From the NCBI RefSeq assembly GCF_004006635.1, contig NZ_CP034842.1, positions 2,604,001 to 2,668,000 of the forward strand: a stretch of 64,000 nucleotides of DNA, read 5' to 3'. Origin of the DNA: Fusobacterium necrophorum subsp. necrophorum. GTDB taxonomy: Bacteria > Fusobacteriota > Fusobacteriia > Fusobacteriales > Fusobacteriaceae. A model generated the notes under the pieces. The model was not told the origin of the DNA. It was given only the letters and a program-made list of their open reading frames with translations, and searched no databases. Position numbers and translations under genes: made by a program. Numbering within the stretch: the stretch's first letter is position 1; each line of letters begins with the position of its first letter. Positions 33,601-42,436 of this stretch are shown in pieces.

Positions 33601-36600
33601 CTATGCCTTTCATCATAATCACTATCTGTACTGGAAACAACATCTATATTTCCTCCACTTACTATTTTTATATTTTTTTCTGCAATTATATCAGTACTTT
33701 TTATATTCAAATCACTTATAGTGGAAATAGTTAAATGATTGCCTGAGCCCAGTTCATTTTTAATGTTCCTCTTAGTGTTTATGATTGTATAATTTCTTCC
33801 ACCACCGATTTTATCTGTTTGTTCTACTTCCACAACTCCCATGTTTATACTATTTGCAGCCATATTTAAATCATCGGTAGCTTTTATATTAGCACCATAA
33901 ATGCTCATATTTTTTCTTGCTTCTAAATGAACCTTATTCCCTTGTAGCTCAGCGCGATTGATTCCATAGAGATTTACTTTTTTATCATTTGTGATTACTC
34001 TTTCATTATCCAAAAGAACGGTTTCTATTCTTATATGATCAGCAAGCATGCTTAGATTATTTATAGCTCTTATCTCAACACCAGTAGTATTGATATCTTT
34101 TTTTGCTGCAAGAGTTATATTATCTCCTCTAATTCCACCACTAGTTCTCCCATAAGTAGCTATATTTTCATTGCTTCTGATTATTAACTCTTTTCCACTT
34201 AAACGTAAAGAATTCAAATGAATATTTTCACTCATTTCAAGGTTGATATCTTTTCCAATAAGCATTGCTCCAGTAGAAATATAATTTTTCCCAAGAATTT
34301 CTACTTGTTTCTTGGAAGATATTTCTCCTATCACATCAATTTCTCTATTTTTTCTGGAAAAATCATATCCACTTTTGCTTTCATTGATAATGTTTCCATT
34401 TTTTGAAAAAATAGATACCCTCTCATTCCCAAAGATCTTTCCGCTAATATTTTTAATATCTTCATTCGTCGTTAAGTATGTCTTCGTTCCTGCTATTTCA
34501 GATAGTTGGTCTGTCAGAGTTTTATTCGTCACACTGTTTGCTTCTACATAAGTTATCCCTGTTTTTCCAATTTTTGCTCCATTATTTATCAGATCCTTTG
34601 TTTTTATATATGTCAGCTCTGTTCCGCCTATTTTGCTTCTACTGTCTGTATTTAAGTTAGCTAAAGTATTTTGAGATAAATACACTTTCGGAGCTAGTAC
34701 CTTCTCTCCATTTATTTCTTGATATTCATACCAAACTATATCTTTATTCAGTTTTGATATTTGTTCTTTTGTTAGTGGATTTCCTATTGTTAGATTTAGC
34801 TTTTTAACTTCAACACTAGCATTATCAATTAAGTCTTTCATAGACAATGCTTTTCCGTTTAAGAGCCTTGTTCCTAATTTTTCCGTTACATTTCTATCTA
34901 TCAATTGATTTTCATAGAAAGCATCGCCCAACCTTTTTACCCTGTCCCATGTTTCTTCATGACCCATTCTCTTTAAGAAATAATCACTACCATAGAAATG
35001 ATTTAGATTTATGTATTTATCTCTTGTTTCCATTATATATTTAGAACTTGGATCTACGTTTTTGATGAATAAAGCGCTAGGAAAAGCTGAATTTATATTT
35101 ATTACTCCACTTTGTATAACATCTTCCATCTTTTTAACATTAGCATATATTTCAAGCTTTTCATCCTTCTTAGATAAAGGCTTATAGGAATCTATATGAT
35201 AGGTTTGATTCTGTAAAGTCTCAATAGGAGTATTTGAATTTATGGAAAGGTTTGAATTTGTTTTTTCTATCCCCTTGCTAATATCTACCGTTTTCTCTTC
35301 CAATTGATTCTTTGAGATTCCATTTTTTATGAAACCATTCGCTTCTTCTATGGACTGTGGAATGATAACAGTAGAATCTAGGATTACATGTTTTCCTTCT
35401 ATTACACTGGGTTGCCCTGTGACATAAGCATATCTTCCTACATATTCCGTAACAGATTCATATACAGGTACTTTTCTTCCATTCAATTTTCTTTTATATA
35501 CTGGATCTCCATTTTCATCTAATTTAGGAATTCTTTTTGTAATATAATCCTTTGTGAAATCTCTATCATAGCTAACTTCCATACTTAGTTTACTAAGTCT
35601 ATGTTTTCTTCTTCTTCTATCATACTTGATATACATCGTTTCCTGTCCGGTTTTTACCTTTATTTTTTCATCTCCGACACTCACGACGTTTTTGACTTTC
35701 TCTGCATTTATTTTTACAGTATTTCCTGCAGATATGATACTGTCTTTATTCATAACTTCTTCTGTTTTTCCGTCATTCTCTGCTTCTATCGTTATATTAT
35801 TTCCTGCAATCACTTTAGCATGAGTAGTTTGAGCAAGACTTCTAAGTTTCTCTTTCAATGGAATTATCGGTATTTTGACACTTCCTGTTTGCTCTGTGTG
35901 TTTTCCGCTTTTTCCCAGATATCCTCTCATTAATTTATTATATTTTGAAAATAATAGAGAATCATATTTATCATTTTTCATTCTTTCAGAAATTTCATTA
36001 TATGCTTCTCTTTGTCTTCTTCTGATTGTACTTCCTGCGCTTCCATTACTTGCCTTGGAGGAACTTTTGGAAAAGTGTATTTTCCAATCCTCAAGTTGAT
36101 CTGCCTCGATTGTTTTTCCATCCCAAGTTTCATAATAGCTTTCATATTTGTCTAAGTCTTTTACTTCCCCTATATTTTCAAATTTTTTAGCTTTTATATG
36201 TATGTTCTTTTCTGCTTGTATGAAACCTATTTCATTTTTTACAAGATTTCCTGTTAAGCTGATGTCTCCTCCACTGAAAAGTTCTCCTTTGGTATTTAAA
36301 ATTTCCTTTCCTCTTATCCCTAAATGATTTCCAGCATAAATTGTTTTCCCCTCTTTATTTTCTACTTTATTTTCTGCTGTTAACGTGACATTTCCTGCTG
36401 CTGAAATTAAATCATGATTTTCTATATTTTTCCCATTTACACTGACTGTTCCACCACTTAACATACTATTATTTACAACATCTCCTGCCGCTCTTACTGT
36501 AAGAGTTAGCGCTGATAATGCTTTATGATTCGTAAAATTGTTACTCGCAGTGATCGTTGTTAGACCTGTCCCAGTCGTTTCTCCATCATTTGATATATTT

Positions 36601-39600
36601 TTTCCACTGATAGTTAATTTTTGCGCACCATGCAATTTACCAGTTAAGTTTAAATCCTTTGTGCTTGCAAGGCTTACCTCATTTCCTATGATTTCTCCGG
36701 TATTATCATATTTTCTATTCTCTTGCATTTCGACGATATTAGAAGCTATTTTTTTCGTATTCGTAATGCTGGAATGATTTAGCAATACTTTTCCATTCGA
36801 AGCAATATTCCCACTATTTACAAGATTGGTATGATTGGCTACAATATCTTTCAGTGCTGTTATTTCATTCGTGTTTGTTATATTTTGTGCATTAGAAAAA
36901 GTAATATTATTCAATGATACTATTTTTCCATCATTTCTTATATCCGTTACTTTTGTAGAAATATTATCCGCTTTCATACTTCCACTATTTGTTAGTTTCT
37001 TTCCTGTGACATCAAGATTTACACTTTCTATCCTATTTGTGTTTTCAAGATTTCCAATCACAGTAAATGTATCGCCTGAAGCGATTGTTCCGGTATTTGT
37101 TACATTCTTTGTATCCATTTTTTCTTTAACAATTATTTTTTGATGATTCGTTAAATTCTTCGTAGTAAAATTTTTATTTGTTACAATACTCCCATTATTT
37201 GTAGTATTTCCAGTCACCGCTATATGATCCATTGCTTTCACTTCGCCATCATTCATGAAAGTCCCATTCACAGTTACTTTACTATTTGTTACCATATTCC
37301 CTGTATTTTCCAATTTAGAGACTGTAATATCTTTATTTGCGCTTACTTTTTTTTCGTTTTTAATATCTTTTGATGTAAAAGAGCCATTGGTTAAGATCGT
37401 TCCTTTATTTAAAACATTATCTATCACTGAAATATTTTCAACGGCCTGGATATTCCCAGAGTTTGTTAATTTTCCATTGACATTTAAATTTTTAGCTGTT
37501 GCAACATTTCCTGTATTTCCTAATTTACCTATATGAATATCTTTGCTTACACTGATTGTTTTTTCATTTTTTACCTCTTTTGATGTAAAAGAGCCATTGC
37601 TTAGAATTTCTCCTGTATTTAGAGCATTCTCTTTTACTACAATATTCTCTAATGTTTGAATTTCTCCGCTATTCGTTAAACTTCCATCTATGTTTAATTT
37701 CTTGTTGGATATTACTGTCCCGGAATTTTCTAGCTTAGCTATAGTAATATCATCTTTTGACATTATTTTATTTGTTGTTTTGACATCTTTTGCCGTAAAT
37801 GAGCCATTGGTTACTATTTCTCCACGGTTATCTACATTCTTTTTTACAGTGATTCTATCAGCAGCTTGGATTATCCCACTATTTATTACATTTCCTTTTA
37901 TATCTACTTTGTTATCTGTTGCCACGATTCCAGCGCTTTCCAATGTATCGACTGAAATTCCTTCTTTGGCTATTAATTTTTTTGTAGTAACGGTATCCTT
38001 AGCTGTAAAGGTATTATTCGTTACTATCTCCCCCGTATTCTTTGCATTTTGAGTTATGGATATTTTCCCTATTGCTTGAATGTTTCCTATATTTTCTAAT
38101 TTTCCATCTATTGTTAAGCTACTATTGGTTACTAACTCTCCACTATTTTCTAAGTTGGCTACTTCTATCTTTCCTTTTGCTAATAACTTTTTAGTTGTTT
38201 TCATATCCTTTGCGCTAACACTTCCATCTGTTAAGATGTCGCCTGTATTTTCTACATTGGATAATACTTTAATATGATTGGTCGCCTGTATTTCTCCAGA
38301 ATTTTTTAACTCTCCATCTATCTTTACTTTAGCCTCAGTTGCTACTACACCATCATTGGTTAAATTTTTAACATCTATATTATTTTTAGCAACCAATTTT
38401 CCAGTAGTTCTAGTATCTTTTGCGCTAAATTTATCTCCTGTTGATATATTTCCAGTATTTTCTGCGTTTGAAGCAACTGATATTTTTTCATTTGCTTGGA
38501 TGTTTCCACTACTTACTAATTTACCATCTATTTGTATCTCTTTTTTTACTTGTATCTCGCTAGTATTTTTCAAATCCTTAGTGTATAGAGTTTCTTTTGT
38601 GTATATAGCAGAGTTATTCTCTACATTTCCATCTAAGTTTATTTTTTTCTCGGCTTGAGTACCATCCCCATGAAGCTTTATACTATCAGCCTTTATGTTA
38701 ATATCCAAGTCAGATTGCGCAAGTCCTGTTTGTTCATAGTCTTTTCCTTGAATCTCGATTCCTTTCCCTTGTACCTTATTTACCTTTATTTTTCCATCCG
38801 CCGTGATTTCTAATCTCTTATTTTTAGACACAATAAAAGCATCCGAATTGACTCCGGCTCCTTTCTCTGTGCTTATTATTTTGATTTGACCTGCATACAT
38901 CCCTCCAAGTTGAGAAGCATCGATTGCCACCCCTACAGGAGTACTTGACTCAATTTTTTTTATATTCCCATCTTTATCAATCTTATTCGAACCTGTAATA
39001 ACTTTTACATCTGCATGAGTAACTAAATTCCCGGCAAGTTCTAAAGTTTTAGAAAGCAATTCTACATAATTGGCATTGCTAACATCCAAACCTTTAGGAC
39101 CTATCGCAATCCTTCCTTTTTCCACATCGATTCCAACAATATCTCCATCTTTTAGACTAACTTTCCCTGTAGTAGTAGTAAAGTTTTTAATATTGATAGT
39201 TCCACCATTGTTGATATATAGCCCATTTTCATTACTTAGAATAACATCTACTTTCTCTCTACTTAACGCTTCTAAATATCCTTCTATTTGAGAACGATTG
39301 GAACCATTCACTTGTAGGACAATTAAATTAGCTGCTTGATTAGGTGCTAAGTTAGGATTGGCATGAATGAGACCTGCGAGATGAGATCTTCCAACATTAT
39401 CTGCATTATTTAAAACCTGCCCTTCTTTGCCTATGTTATATTCCAAGAATTCATTTACACTTATCCCACGATGATTAGGAGTGGATACATTTACTATTGG
39501 TACTCCTGTATTAGATTTATCAAGTTTTGTATTGTGGTTTGCATTTGGGTCTACAATTAGATTGCTTGCAAATAGTTCAGTCATATGAATGATTAAGAAT

Positions 39601-39638
39601 AGTATCGCTATAGCTTTTTTTAAAAATCGATTTCTCAT
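30564..39638 (-). CDS. Filamentous haemagglutinin / CdiA-like TpsA protein
   Basis: A 3,024-residue two-partner-secretion exoprotein. A signal peptide (KAIAILFLIIHMTELFA) is followed by the TPS domain (to about residue 250), with ANPNLAP matching the NPNL motif. Seven 70-residue tandem repeats come next, then long haemagglutinin-repeat stretches (SSRIGASVGIN, SSQMGIGLSADV). A pre-toxin region has LGHEFGHYSKEDDI (HExxH at 31218-31232) and the junction AESIPMERREY. A Gly/Ala-rich segment follows and the frame then terminates early because of a frameshift (see 30235-30620). The start at 39638 follows GGGAGGAAA; the longer frame to 39698 has none. No TpsB transporter gene lies nearby. The inferred role is delivering C-terminal toxins to neighbours on contact; adhesion is also possible. 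Confidence 0.88.
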   Translation of the reverse strand: MRNRFLKKAIAILFLIIHMTELFASNLIVDPNANHNTKLDKSNTGVPIVNVSTPNHRGISVNEFLEYNIGKEGQVLNNADNVGRSHLAGLIHANPNLAPNQAANLIVLQVNGSNRSQIEGYLEALSREKVDVILSNENGLYINNGGTINIKNFTTTTGKVSLKDGDIVGIDVEKGRIAIGPKGLDVSNANYVELLSKTLELAGNLVTHADVKVITGSNKIDKDGNIKKIESSTPVGVAIDASQLGGMYAGQIKIISTEKGAGVNSDAFIVSKNKRLEITADGKIKVNKVQGKGIEIQGKDYEQTGLAQSDLDINIKADSIKLHGDGTQAEKKINLDGNVENNSAIYTKETLYTKDLKNTSEIQVKKEIQIDGKLVSSGNIQANEKISVASNAENTGNISTGDKFSAKDTRTTGKLVAKNNIDVKNLTNDGVVATEAKVKIDGELKNSGEIQATNHIKVLSNVENTGDILTDGSVSAKDMKTTKKLLAKGKIEVANLENSGELVTNSSLTIDGKLENIGNIQAIGKISITQNAKNTGEIVTNNTFTAKDTVTTKKLIAKEGISVDTLESAGIVATDNKVDIKGNVINSGIIQAADRITVKKNVDNRGEIVTNGSFTAKDVKTTNKIMSKDDITIAKLENSGTVISNKKLNIDGSLTNSGEIQTLENIVVKENALNTGEILSNGSFTSKEVKNEKTISVSKDIHIGKLGNTGNVATAKNLNVNGKLTNSGNIQAVENISVIDNVLNKGTILTNGSFTSKDIKNEKKVSANKDITVSKLENTGNMVTNSKVTVNGTFMNDGEVKAMDHIAVTGNTTNNGSIVTNKNFTTKNLTNHQKIIVKEKMDTKNVTNTGTIASGDTFTVIGNLENTNRIESVNLDVTGKKLTNSGSMKADNISTKVTDIRNDGKIVSLNNITFSNAQNITNTNEITALKDIVANHTNLVNSGNIASNGKVLLNHSSITNTKKIASNIVEMQENRKYDNTGEIIGNEVSLASTKDLNLTGKLHGAQKLTISGKNISNDGETTGTGLTTITASNNFTNHKALSALTLTVRAAGDVVNNSMLSGGTVSVNGKNIENHDLISAAGNVTLTAENKVENKEGKTIYAGNHLGIRGKEILNTKGELFSGGDISLTGNLVKNEIGFIQAEKNIHIKAKKFENIGEVKDLDKYESYYETWDGKTIEADQLEDWKIHFSKSSSKASNGSAGSTIRRRQREAYNEISERMKNDKYDSLLFSKYNKLMRGYLGKSGKHTEQTGSVKIPIIPLKEKLRSLAQTTHAKVIAGNNITIEAENDGKTEEVMNKDSIISAGNTVKINAEKVKNVVSVGDEKIKVKTGQETMYIKYDRRRRKHRLSKLSMEVSYDRDFTKDYITKRIPKLDENGDPVYKRKLNGRKVPVYESVTEYVGRYAYVTGQPSVIEGKHVILDSTVIIPQSIEEANGFIKNGISKNQLEEKTVDISKGIEKTNSNLSINSNTPIETLQNQTYHIDSYKPLSKKDEKLEIYANVKKMEDVIQSGVININSAFPSALFIKNVDPSSKYIMETRDKYINLNHFYGSDYFLKRMGHEETWDRVKRLGDAFYENQLIDRNVTEKLGTRLLNGKALSMKDLIDNASVEVKKLNLTIGNPLTKEQISKLNKDIVWYEYQEINGEKVLAPKVYLSQNTLANLNTDSRSKIGGTELTYIKTKDLINNGAKIGKTGITYVEANSVTNKTLTDQLSEIAGTKTYLTTNEDIKNISGKIFGNERVSIFSKNGNIINESKSGYDFSRKNREIDVIGEISSKKQVEILGKNYISTGAMLIGKDINLEMSENIHLNSLRLSGKELIIRSNENIATYGRTSGGIRGDNITLAAKKDINTTGVEIRAINNLSMLADHIRIETVLLDNERVITNDKKVNLYGINRAELQGNKVHLEARKNMSIYGANIKATDDLNMAANSINMGVVEVEQTDKIGGGRNYTIINTKRNIKNELGSGNHLTISTISDLNIKSTDIIAEKNIKIVSGGNIDVVSSTDSDYDERHSYSKRKWRGSKSSHTINYETKNVASNIIGDKVNITSGKNISLLGSHVQANTEGNIVADGNITQAGVKDIHYSYHKTTKTGFMGLTSKSVTDENYQEKAIVSATLSGDKGLTYDSKNNLILSGVKVVSGGSIDLKGKNVTINPLETKSYHKHEEVKKGFSGSFSPKGISVSYGKDKFSSDTDIVNQTASQIVSNKDINIEATEKVKAKSVDIYAKKDVNISGENGVEISTANNRYDNTTKQSSSRIGASVGINSAIVNTVENVKDIKNVTNFSGNHYDILNNASKVVGAIKDGAKATIAVADTNYNGATDAGYDNLKIMNDVFKANISYNKSESKSSVQNETVEKSSLVSGNNMNIKSKNGSITISGTDVKVGNDFNLSAKKDITMKASEENFTSSNSSSQMGIGLSADVRKGKIADLSISKAGTKGRGNGTNYVNSTVNVGGNLKTESENLILSGANVEADKFNIKAKNVVIESKQDKSERKDSSYGGSFSIDLANPSNFSATMNGRKGNGEKDWVNKQSTFIARNGGEVDTDNLTNIGAVIGSENETEKLKISVNKVVVKDLEDKNQYENIGGGITIGTDVPNVSVKHDKVDKEQINRATALNTDISLRGKEVNAEDLGFNTDITKAQEVTKDEEKHVDVELHTDLIGEDKQEELKKAGGILGDIRTAFTSADKTRGDFLERYKQASMMRAIGEQVEKNPEYLSILEKEARKNGKIDDKTQVEQVSVMNKLLNDVLRAKGYVGPEIKMVLTDVTDPIGPYYTDTLTNTVVLDRNTLANANRDEILNALGHEFGHYSKEDDIDKSQEIANHTGELLEDRTKGMVGKEASEETLAAIRNNRNVITGEEGKKLAESIPMERREYVKWGRVAKGTAITFLGGFRTAVGIGEVGLGAASSSVGVGVLVAGHGVAQTGFGISDMGEGIHDIYLGFQDIDDEEQQAVRISKKVLGKYEEPLNFTVGATTNQVIVLGQAFYRFPRMSNMAGNTNSSTKKESNSNVTTEKEVIIVVQKEL
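31657..32561 (-). repeat. Main-gene arm shared with cassette 3
   Basis: The counterpart of 26613-27520. It encodes the haemagglutinin-repeat segment just before the pre-toxin region and marks where cassettes could exchange by homologous recombination. Confidence 0.85.
37062..38531 (-). repeat. Seven 210-bp tandem repeats inside the haemagglutinin gene
   Basis: Seven units of exactly 70 codons, each opening with (I/V)xGxLxxxGxIQ and containing NTGxIxTxxxFxxKD and KLxNxGxV. An eighth begins at VIGNLEN (37061) and degrades. The units are diverged in sequence but exact in length, as expected of stacked beta-helix turns under length constraint. Confidence 0.88.
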
Positions 39639-39891
39639 TTTATTTCCTCCCTTATTATTTTTTATCATAGGGACTGTTAAATTTTTGATTTTCTCCATCT
39701 TATAAACACTTAATTTAAATTTCCTATTTTTTAAATTTAAAAACTAAAACAGAAATGACTAAAAAAAGAAATATTCCTATCTTTTCCATACTTCTTCTCT
39801 TGTATTCCTACATTAAAATTTGTTTTATTAAGTTTTTTTAATATTATATTCTTTTTTTCTTTCAAAATCAAATATTTTTTATGTTTTAAAC
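39639..39891. other. AT-rich intergenic stretch, no gene seen
   Basis: It lies between the haemagglutinin start and the IS30 remnant. It must contain the haemagglutinin promoter on the minus strand, but I see no convincing -35/-10 pair. The 61-codon frame across it is Lys/Ile-rich, has no ribosome site and is not credible. Confidence 0.4.
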
Positions 39892-40062
39892 ACTTTTTTA
39901 TTCGAAGGAAGCGATTTATCAAAAGTAGAAGTAGAAAACTTACGAAAAGTTCTTCTCCTTTTAAATCATCGTCCTAGAAAATGTCTAGGTTTTAAAACAC
40001 CATTTGAAATGCTATTTGACGAAATTTCTAAAATTACATAAGGCTGTCGCAATATTTATTGC
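39892..40062 (+). mobile_element. IS30-family transposase C-terminus and right end, remnant
   Basis: A plus-strand frame ending at TAA 40039-40041 reads LRKVLLLLNHRPRKCLGFKT then PFEMLF, the C-terminal signature of IS30-family transposases (LNxRPRKxLGxxTP). Nothing upstream of about 39892 matches, so only the last ~50 codons survive. The GCTGTCGCAATATTTATTGC sequence right after the stop resembles an IS30 terminal repeat. It lies between the haemagglutinin and the gene at 40198, so an element once sat at this edge of the toxin locus. Confidence 0.75.
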
Positions 40063-40076
40063 AATTCATCACATAG

Positions 40077-40120
40077 AAAAAAAAGATTTTAAAGATTTCG
40101 TTTCCGAAATCCTTAAAATC
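40077..40120 (-). terminator. Terminator of the NhaC/lysozyme-fold operon (repeat family copy 3)
   Basis: A 15-bp stem (40085-40099 with 40106-40120, one G:U) followed on the minus strand by eight T. It shares the AATGAAATTTT lead-in and sequence with the hairpin after nifJ. Confidence 0.82.
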
Positions 40121-40197
40121 CTATTCAAAATTTCATTCTTTTTTTCATCAATACGCTTTGACAAAGAAGAGTATAAATTTGACTGCTCCCATTTTTT

Positions 40198-40953
40198 CTA
40201 TCTTGATATCACCTTTTCTTCCTCCTCATTTTCATTGGAAGATAATAGTTCTATAAAATTTTCTACTTTTTTTGTAGATTTTATTTCCTGCGTATTTGTA
40301 TCCAACTTTGTATTACTTTCCAAATTTTCTAAAACTTCAATTTCTTTTATAGAGTCTATACCTTCTCCTTCTGTACTCATAAAAGCGTCCTTATCCACTT
40401 CTCTTGATTTTTTATATTCATCAATATATCGTTGCTGTTTCGCATAAATAGATAAAAATCTCTGAGGAGTTCCAATTCCAAATTTTGTATTATAATATTT
40501 TTTCCAAATTTTAGCAGCCATCTCTTTATTTTCCGGACGAACTTTTTCATGTACATAAAATTTATAATAAAATGCCATATAAACAATAGAAAGTTGATAA
40601 TCTATTCCTAGCATTTTTAAAGTGACTGCACTTGGATCCTTTCCTGTTAATTTTTTAAAAGTCTCTCTCTCTGCTTTATTTTTTTTCAATTCTCTTTGAA
40701 CAAATTGAAAACCGCCATTTCTCATTTGAGCTACTCCATAAATGGAGTTCCCTCTAAATTGCCCTAAATTTGTTTCTACCGCCAAGGTTCCTATTAAAAC
40801 ATCTTTCCATCCTTCTAAATCATCAGAAAAAATATGTTCTGCTACAATATAACTCCAATGAATTAGTTCTTGTCGATCCACTTGATAGGTCTTTGCTGAA
40901 AAACTGAAAATACTAATAAATAAAAAAACAAGTAATATGAGAGTTTTTCTCAC
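40198..40953 (-). CDS. Secreted lysozyme-fold protein, possible lytic transglycosylase
   Basis: A 251-residue exported protein. A Sec signal peptide (TLILLVFLFISIFSFSA) is followed by a domain with LAVETNLGQFRGNSIYGVAQ, where the ETNLG glutamate and the GVAQM strand recall the catalytic Glu and beta-hairpin of SLT-type transglycosylases. The last ~70 residues are acidic and low-complexity, likely disordered. Its ATG overlaps the NhaC-family stop by four bases, so it is co-expressed with that transporter and falls under the same attenuator. Enzyme activity is inferred from the motif; the fold could also be a non-enzymatic relative. Confidence 0.62.
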   Translation of the reverse strand: MRKTLILLVFLFISIFSFSAKTYQVDRQELIHWSYIVAEHIFSDDLEGWKDVLIGTLAVETNLGQFRGNSIYGVAQMRNGGFQFVQRELKKNKAERETFKKLTGKDPSAVTLKMLGIDYQLSIVYMAFYYKFYVHEKVRPENKEMAAKIWKKYYNTKFGIGTPQRFLSIYAKQQRYIDEYKKSREVDKDAFMSTEGEGIDSIKEIEVLENLESNTKLDTNTQEIKSTKKVENFIELLSSNENEEEEKVISR

Positions 40954-42338
40954 TCATTTCCTCCTCTTGTCAGTGTCAAACCGGTAAATCCGAAAATAAT
41001 GGTTAAAAACAAACTGCTGTAACAGAAAACAGAAAAAGGTAAATACACTAAAGTAGGAACTCGCAACATACTAGCAATAAAAACTCCACAAACTCCCCAA
41101 GGAACTAACGGATTTATCACTGTTCCTGCATCTTCTAAAGTTCTTGATAAATTTTTAGAGTGCAAATGTAGGCTATCATATACAGGTTTAAATGTTTTTC
41201 CCGCCAACAAAATACTCAAATATTGCTCTCCTACAATGAAATTAACTCCCAGTGCAGTAATCACGACACAAATGGTGGCTCTTGATGCAGAATTTAAAAA
41301 ATGTGCAATACTTTCTAAAAGAGTCGGAATAATTCCCAATCCAAATAAAAGCCCTCCTAAACTCAGCGCTAAAATAATAATGGTAATTGTAAAAAACATA
41401 CTATTGATCCCACCTCGACTGATCAAAGAAGCTATATTTTCCGGAAGTCCTGCTTTTGAAAAACCTCCAAATAAGAAACCTCCAATCTCTTGCAAACTGT
41501 AATCTGTATGTATTTTTGCAATCGCTAAACTTGCAATACTCGTAAAAATAATGGTCACAATGGCAGGAACCTTAAATATGGAAAAAATAATCAATAAGAT
41601 AAAAGGTAGTAAGGCATACCCATGTACCAGACCTGTTGATAGAATATCTTCCTTAAAGGCAGCTACACTGGAAATATCTCCCGCCTGATTCCAAGGAGAA
41701 AAAGCTCCGAATACAATTGCTGAAATAATAAAAGCAGGCAGTGTGGTATACAGCATATTCCGGATATGATCAAACAGATCCACTCCGACAATACTTGCCG
41801 CAATTCCCGTCGTATCAGATAAAGGTGACATTTTATCACCAAAAAAAGCACCTGATACAATAGCTCCCGCCGTAATGGCAGGATTTAATCCAAAGGCATT
41901 GGATAGCCCCATCAAGGCAACTCCTAAAGTGGCAACCGTTGTCAAACTGCTTCCGATGGAAATTCCAATAATAGCCGTGATACAAAAAGTCGACAAGTAA
42001 AATACTCTTGTGGAAATAATATCCAAACCATAGTACATCAAAGTGGGAATCGCCCCCGACATCATTAAAACGGAAATTAAAATTCCAATGAAGAAAAACA
42101 AATAGATTGCTCCCATACTGGTACTAACAGATTGTATCATACTTTCCTGCATTTTTCGAAAAGATATTTTTTGTAACATTCCGTATAAAACTAGAAAAAT
42201 AATACTGACCAATACCGGAATATGAGGCGTCATATTCGGAATGGCAATCATAGGAAATCCCAATAATATAAAAATAACCAAAATAATAACGAATGACTCC
42301 AATCGTGTTGGTTTTCTGTGTTGTACTAAATCAAACAT
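40950..42338 (-). CDS. NhaC-family transporter, probable tyrosine/aromatic amino acid transporter
   Basis: A 462-residue inner-membrane protein with about eleven helices, of the NhaC Na+/H+ antiporter family (GDKMSPLSDTTGIAASIVGV is the family signature; GTVINPLVPWGV near the end). The start at 42338 (MFDLVQHRKP) follows GGGAGAG; the longer frame is the leader region read through. Upstream is an attenuator with a Phe/Tyr-rich leader peptide. Some NhaC-family members (for example YheL-like proteins under tyrosine T-boxes) have been predicted as tyrosine transporters. I infer that this gene imports tyrosine or another aromatic amino acid rather than serving general Na+/H+ exchange. Confidence 0.85.
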   Translation of the reverse strand: MFDLVQHRKPTRLESFVIILVIFILLGFPMIAIPNMTPHIPVLVSIIFLVLYGMLQKISFRKMQESMIQSVSTSMGAIYLFFFIGILISVLMMSGAIPTLMYYGLDIISTRVFYLSTFCITAIIGISIGSSLTTVATLGVALMGLSNAFGLNPAITAGAIVSGAFFGDKMSPLSDTTGIAASIVGVDLFDHIRNMLYTTLPAFIISAIVFGAFSPWNQAGDISSVAAFKEDILSTGLVHGYALLPFILLIIFSIFKVPAIVTIIFTSIASLAIAKIHTDYSLQEIGGFLFGGFSKAGLPENIASLISRGGINSMFFTITIIILALSLGGLLFGLGIIPTLLESIAHFLNSASRATICVVITALGVNFIVGEQYLSILLAGKTFKPVYDSLHLHSKNLSRTLEDAGTVINPLVPWGVCGVFIASMLRVPTLVYLPFSVFCYSSLFLTIIFGFTGLTLTRGGNE

Positions 42339-42395
42339 AAATATCTCTCCCTTTCTGTGTTCTATTTTTTGTTTTTTTATTTTCTGTCGACAAGT

Positions 42396-42436
42396 AAAAA
42401 TAAAAAAGCTTCCTACAAGTTTACATTGTAAGAAGC
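42396..42436 (-). terminator. Attenuator terminator ahead of the NhaC-family gene
   Basis: GCTTCTTACAA (42426-42436) pairs with TTGTAGGAAGC (42408-42418), 11 bp with one G:U, then TTTTTTATTTTT. It lies between the leader peptide and the transporter start, the position for premature termination. Confidence 0.85.

Noticed and set aside
37062-38531. Regular repeats considered as a CRISPR-like array
   Set aside because: The unit is 210 bp, fully coding, in frame with the haemagglutinin, and diverged throughout; no short identical repeats with unique spacers.
34218-39291. Plus-strand frames opposite the haemagglutinin gene
   Set aside because: Same artefact of antisense to repeats; no ribosome sites or family motifs.
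39737-39922. 61-codon minus-strand frame upstream of the haemagglutinin
   Set aside because: Lys/Ile/Phe-rich, no ribosome site, overlaps the IS30 remnant on the other strand.
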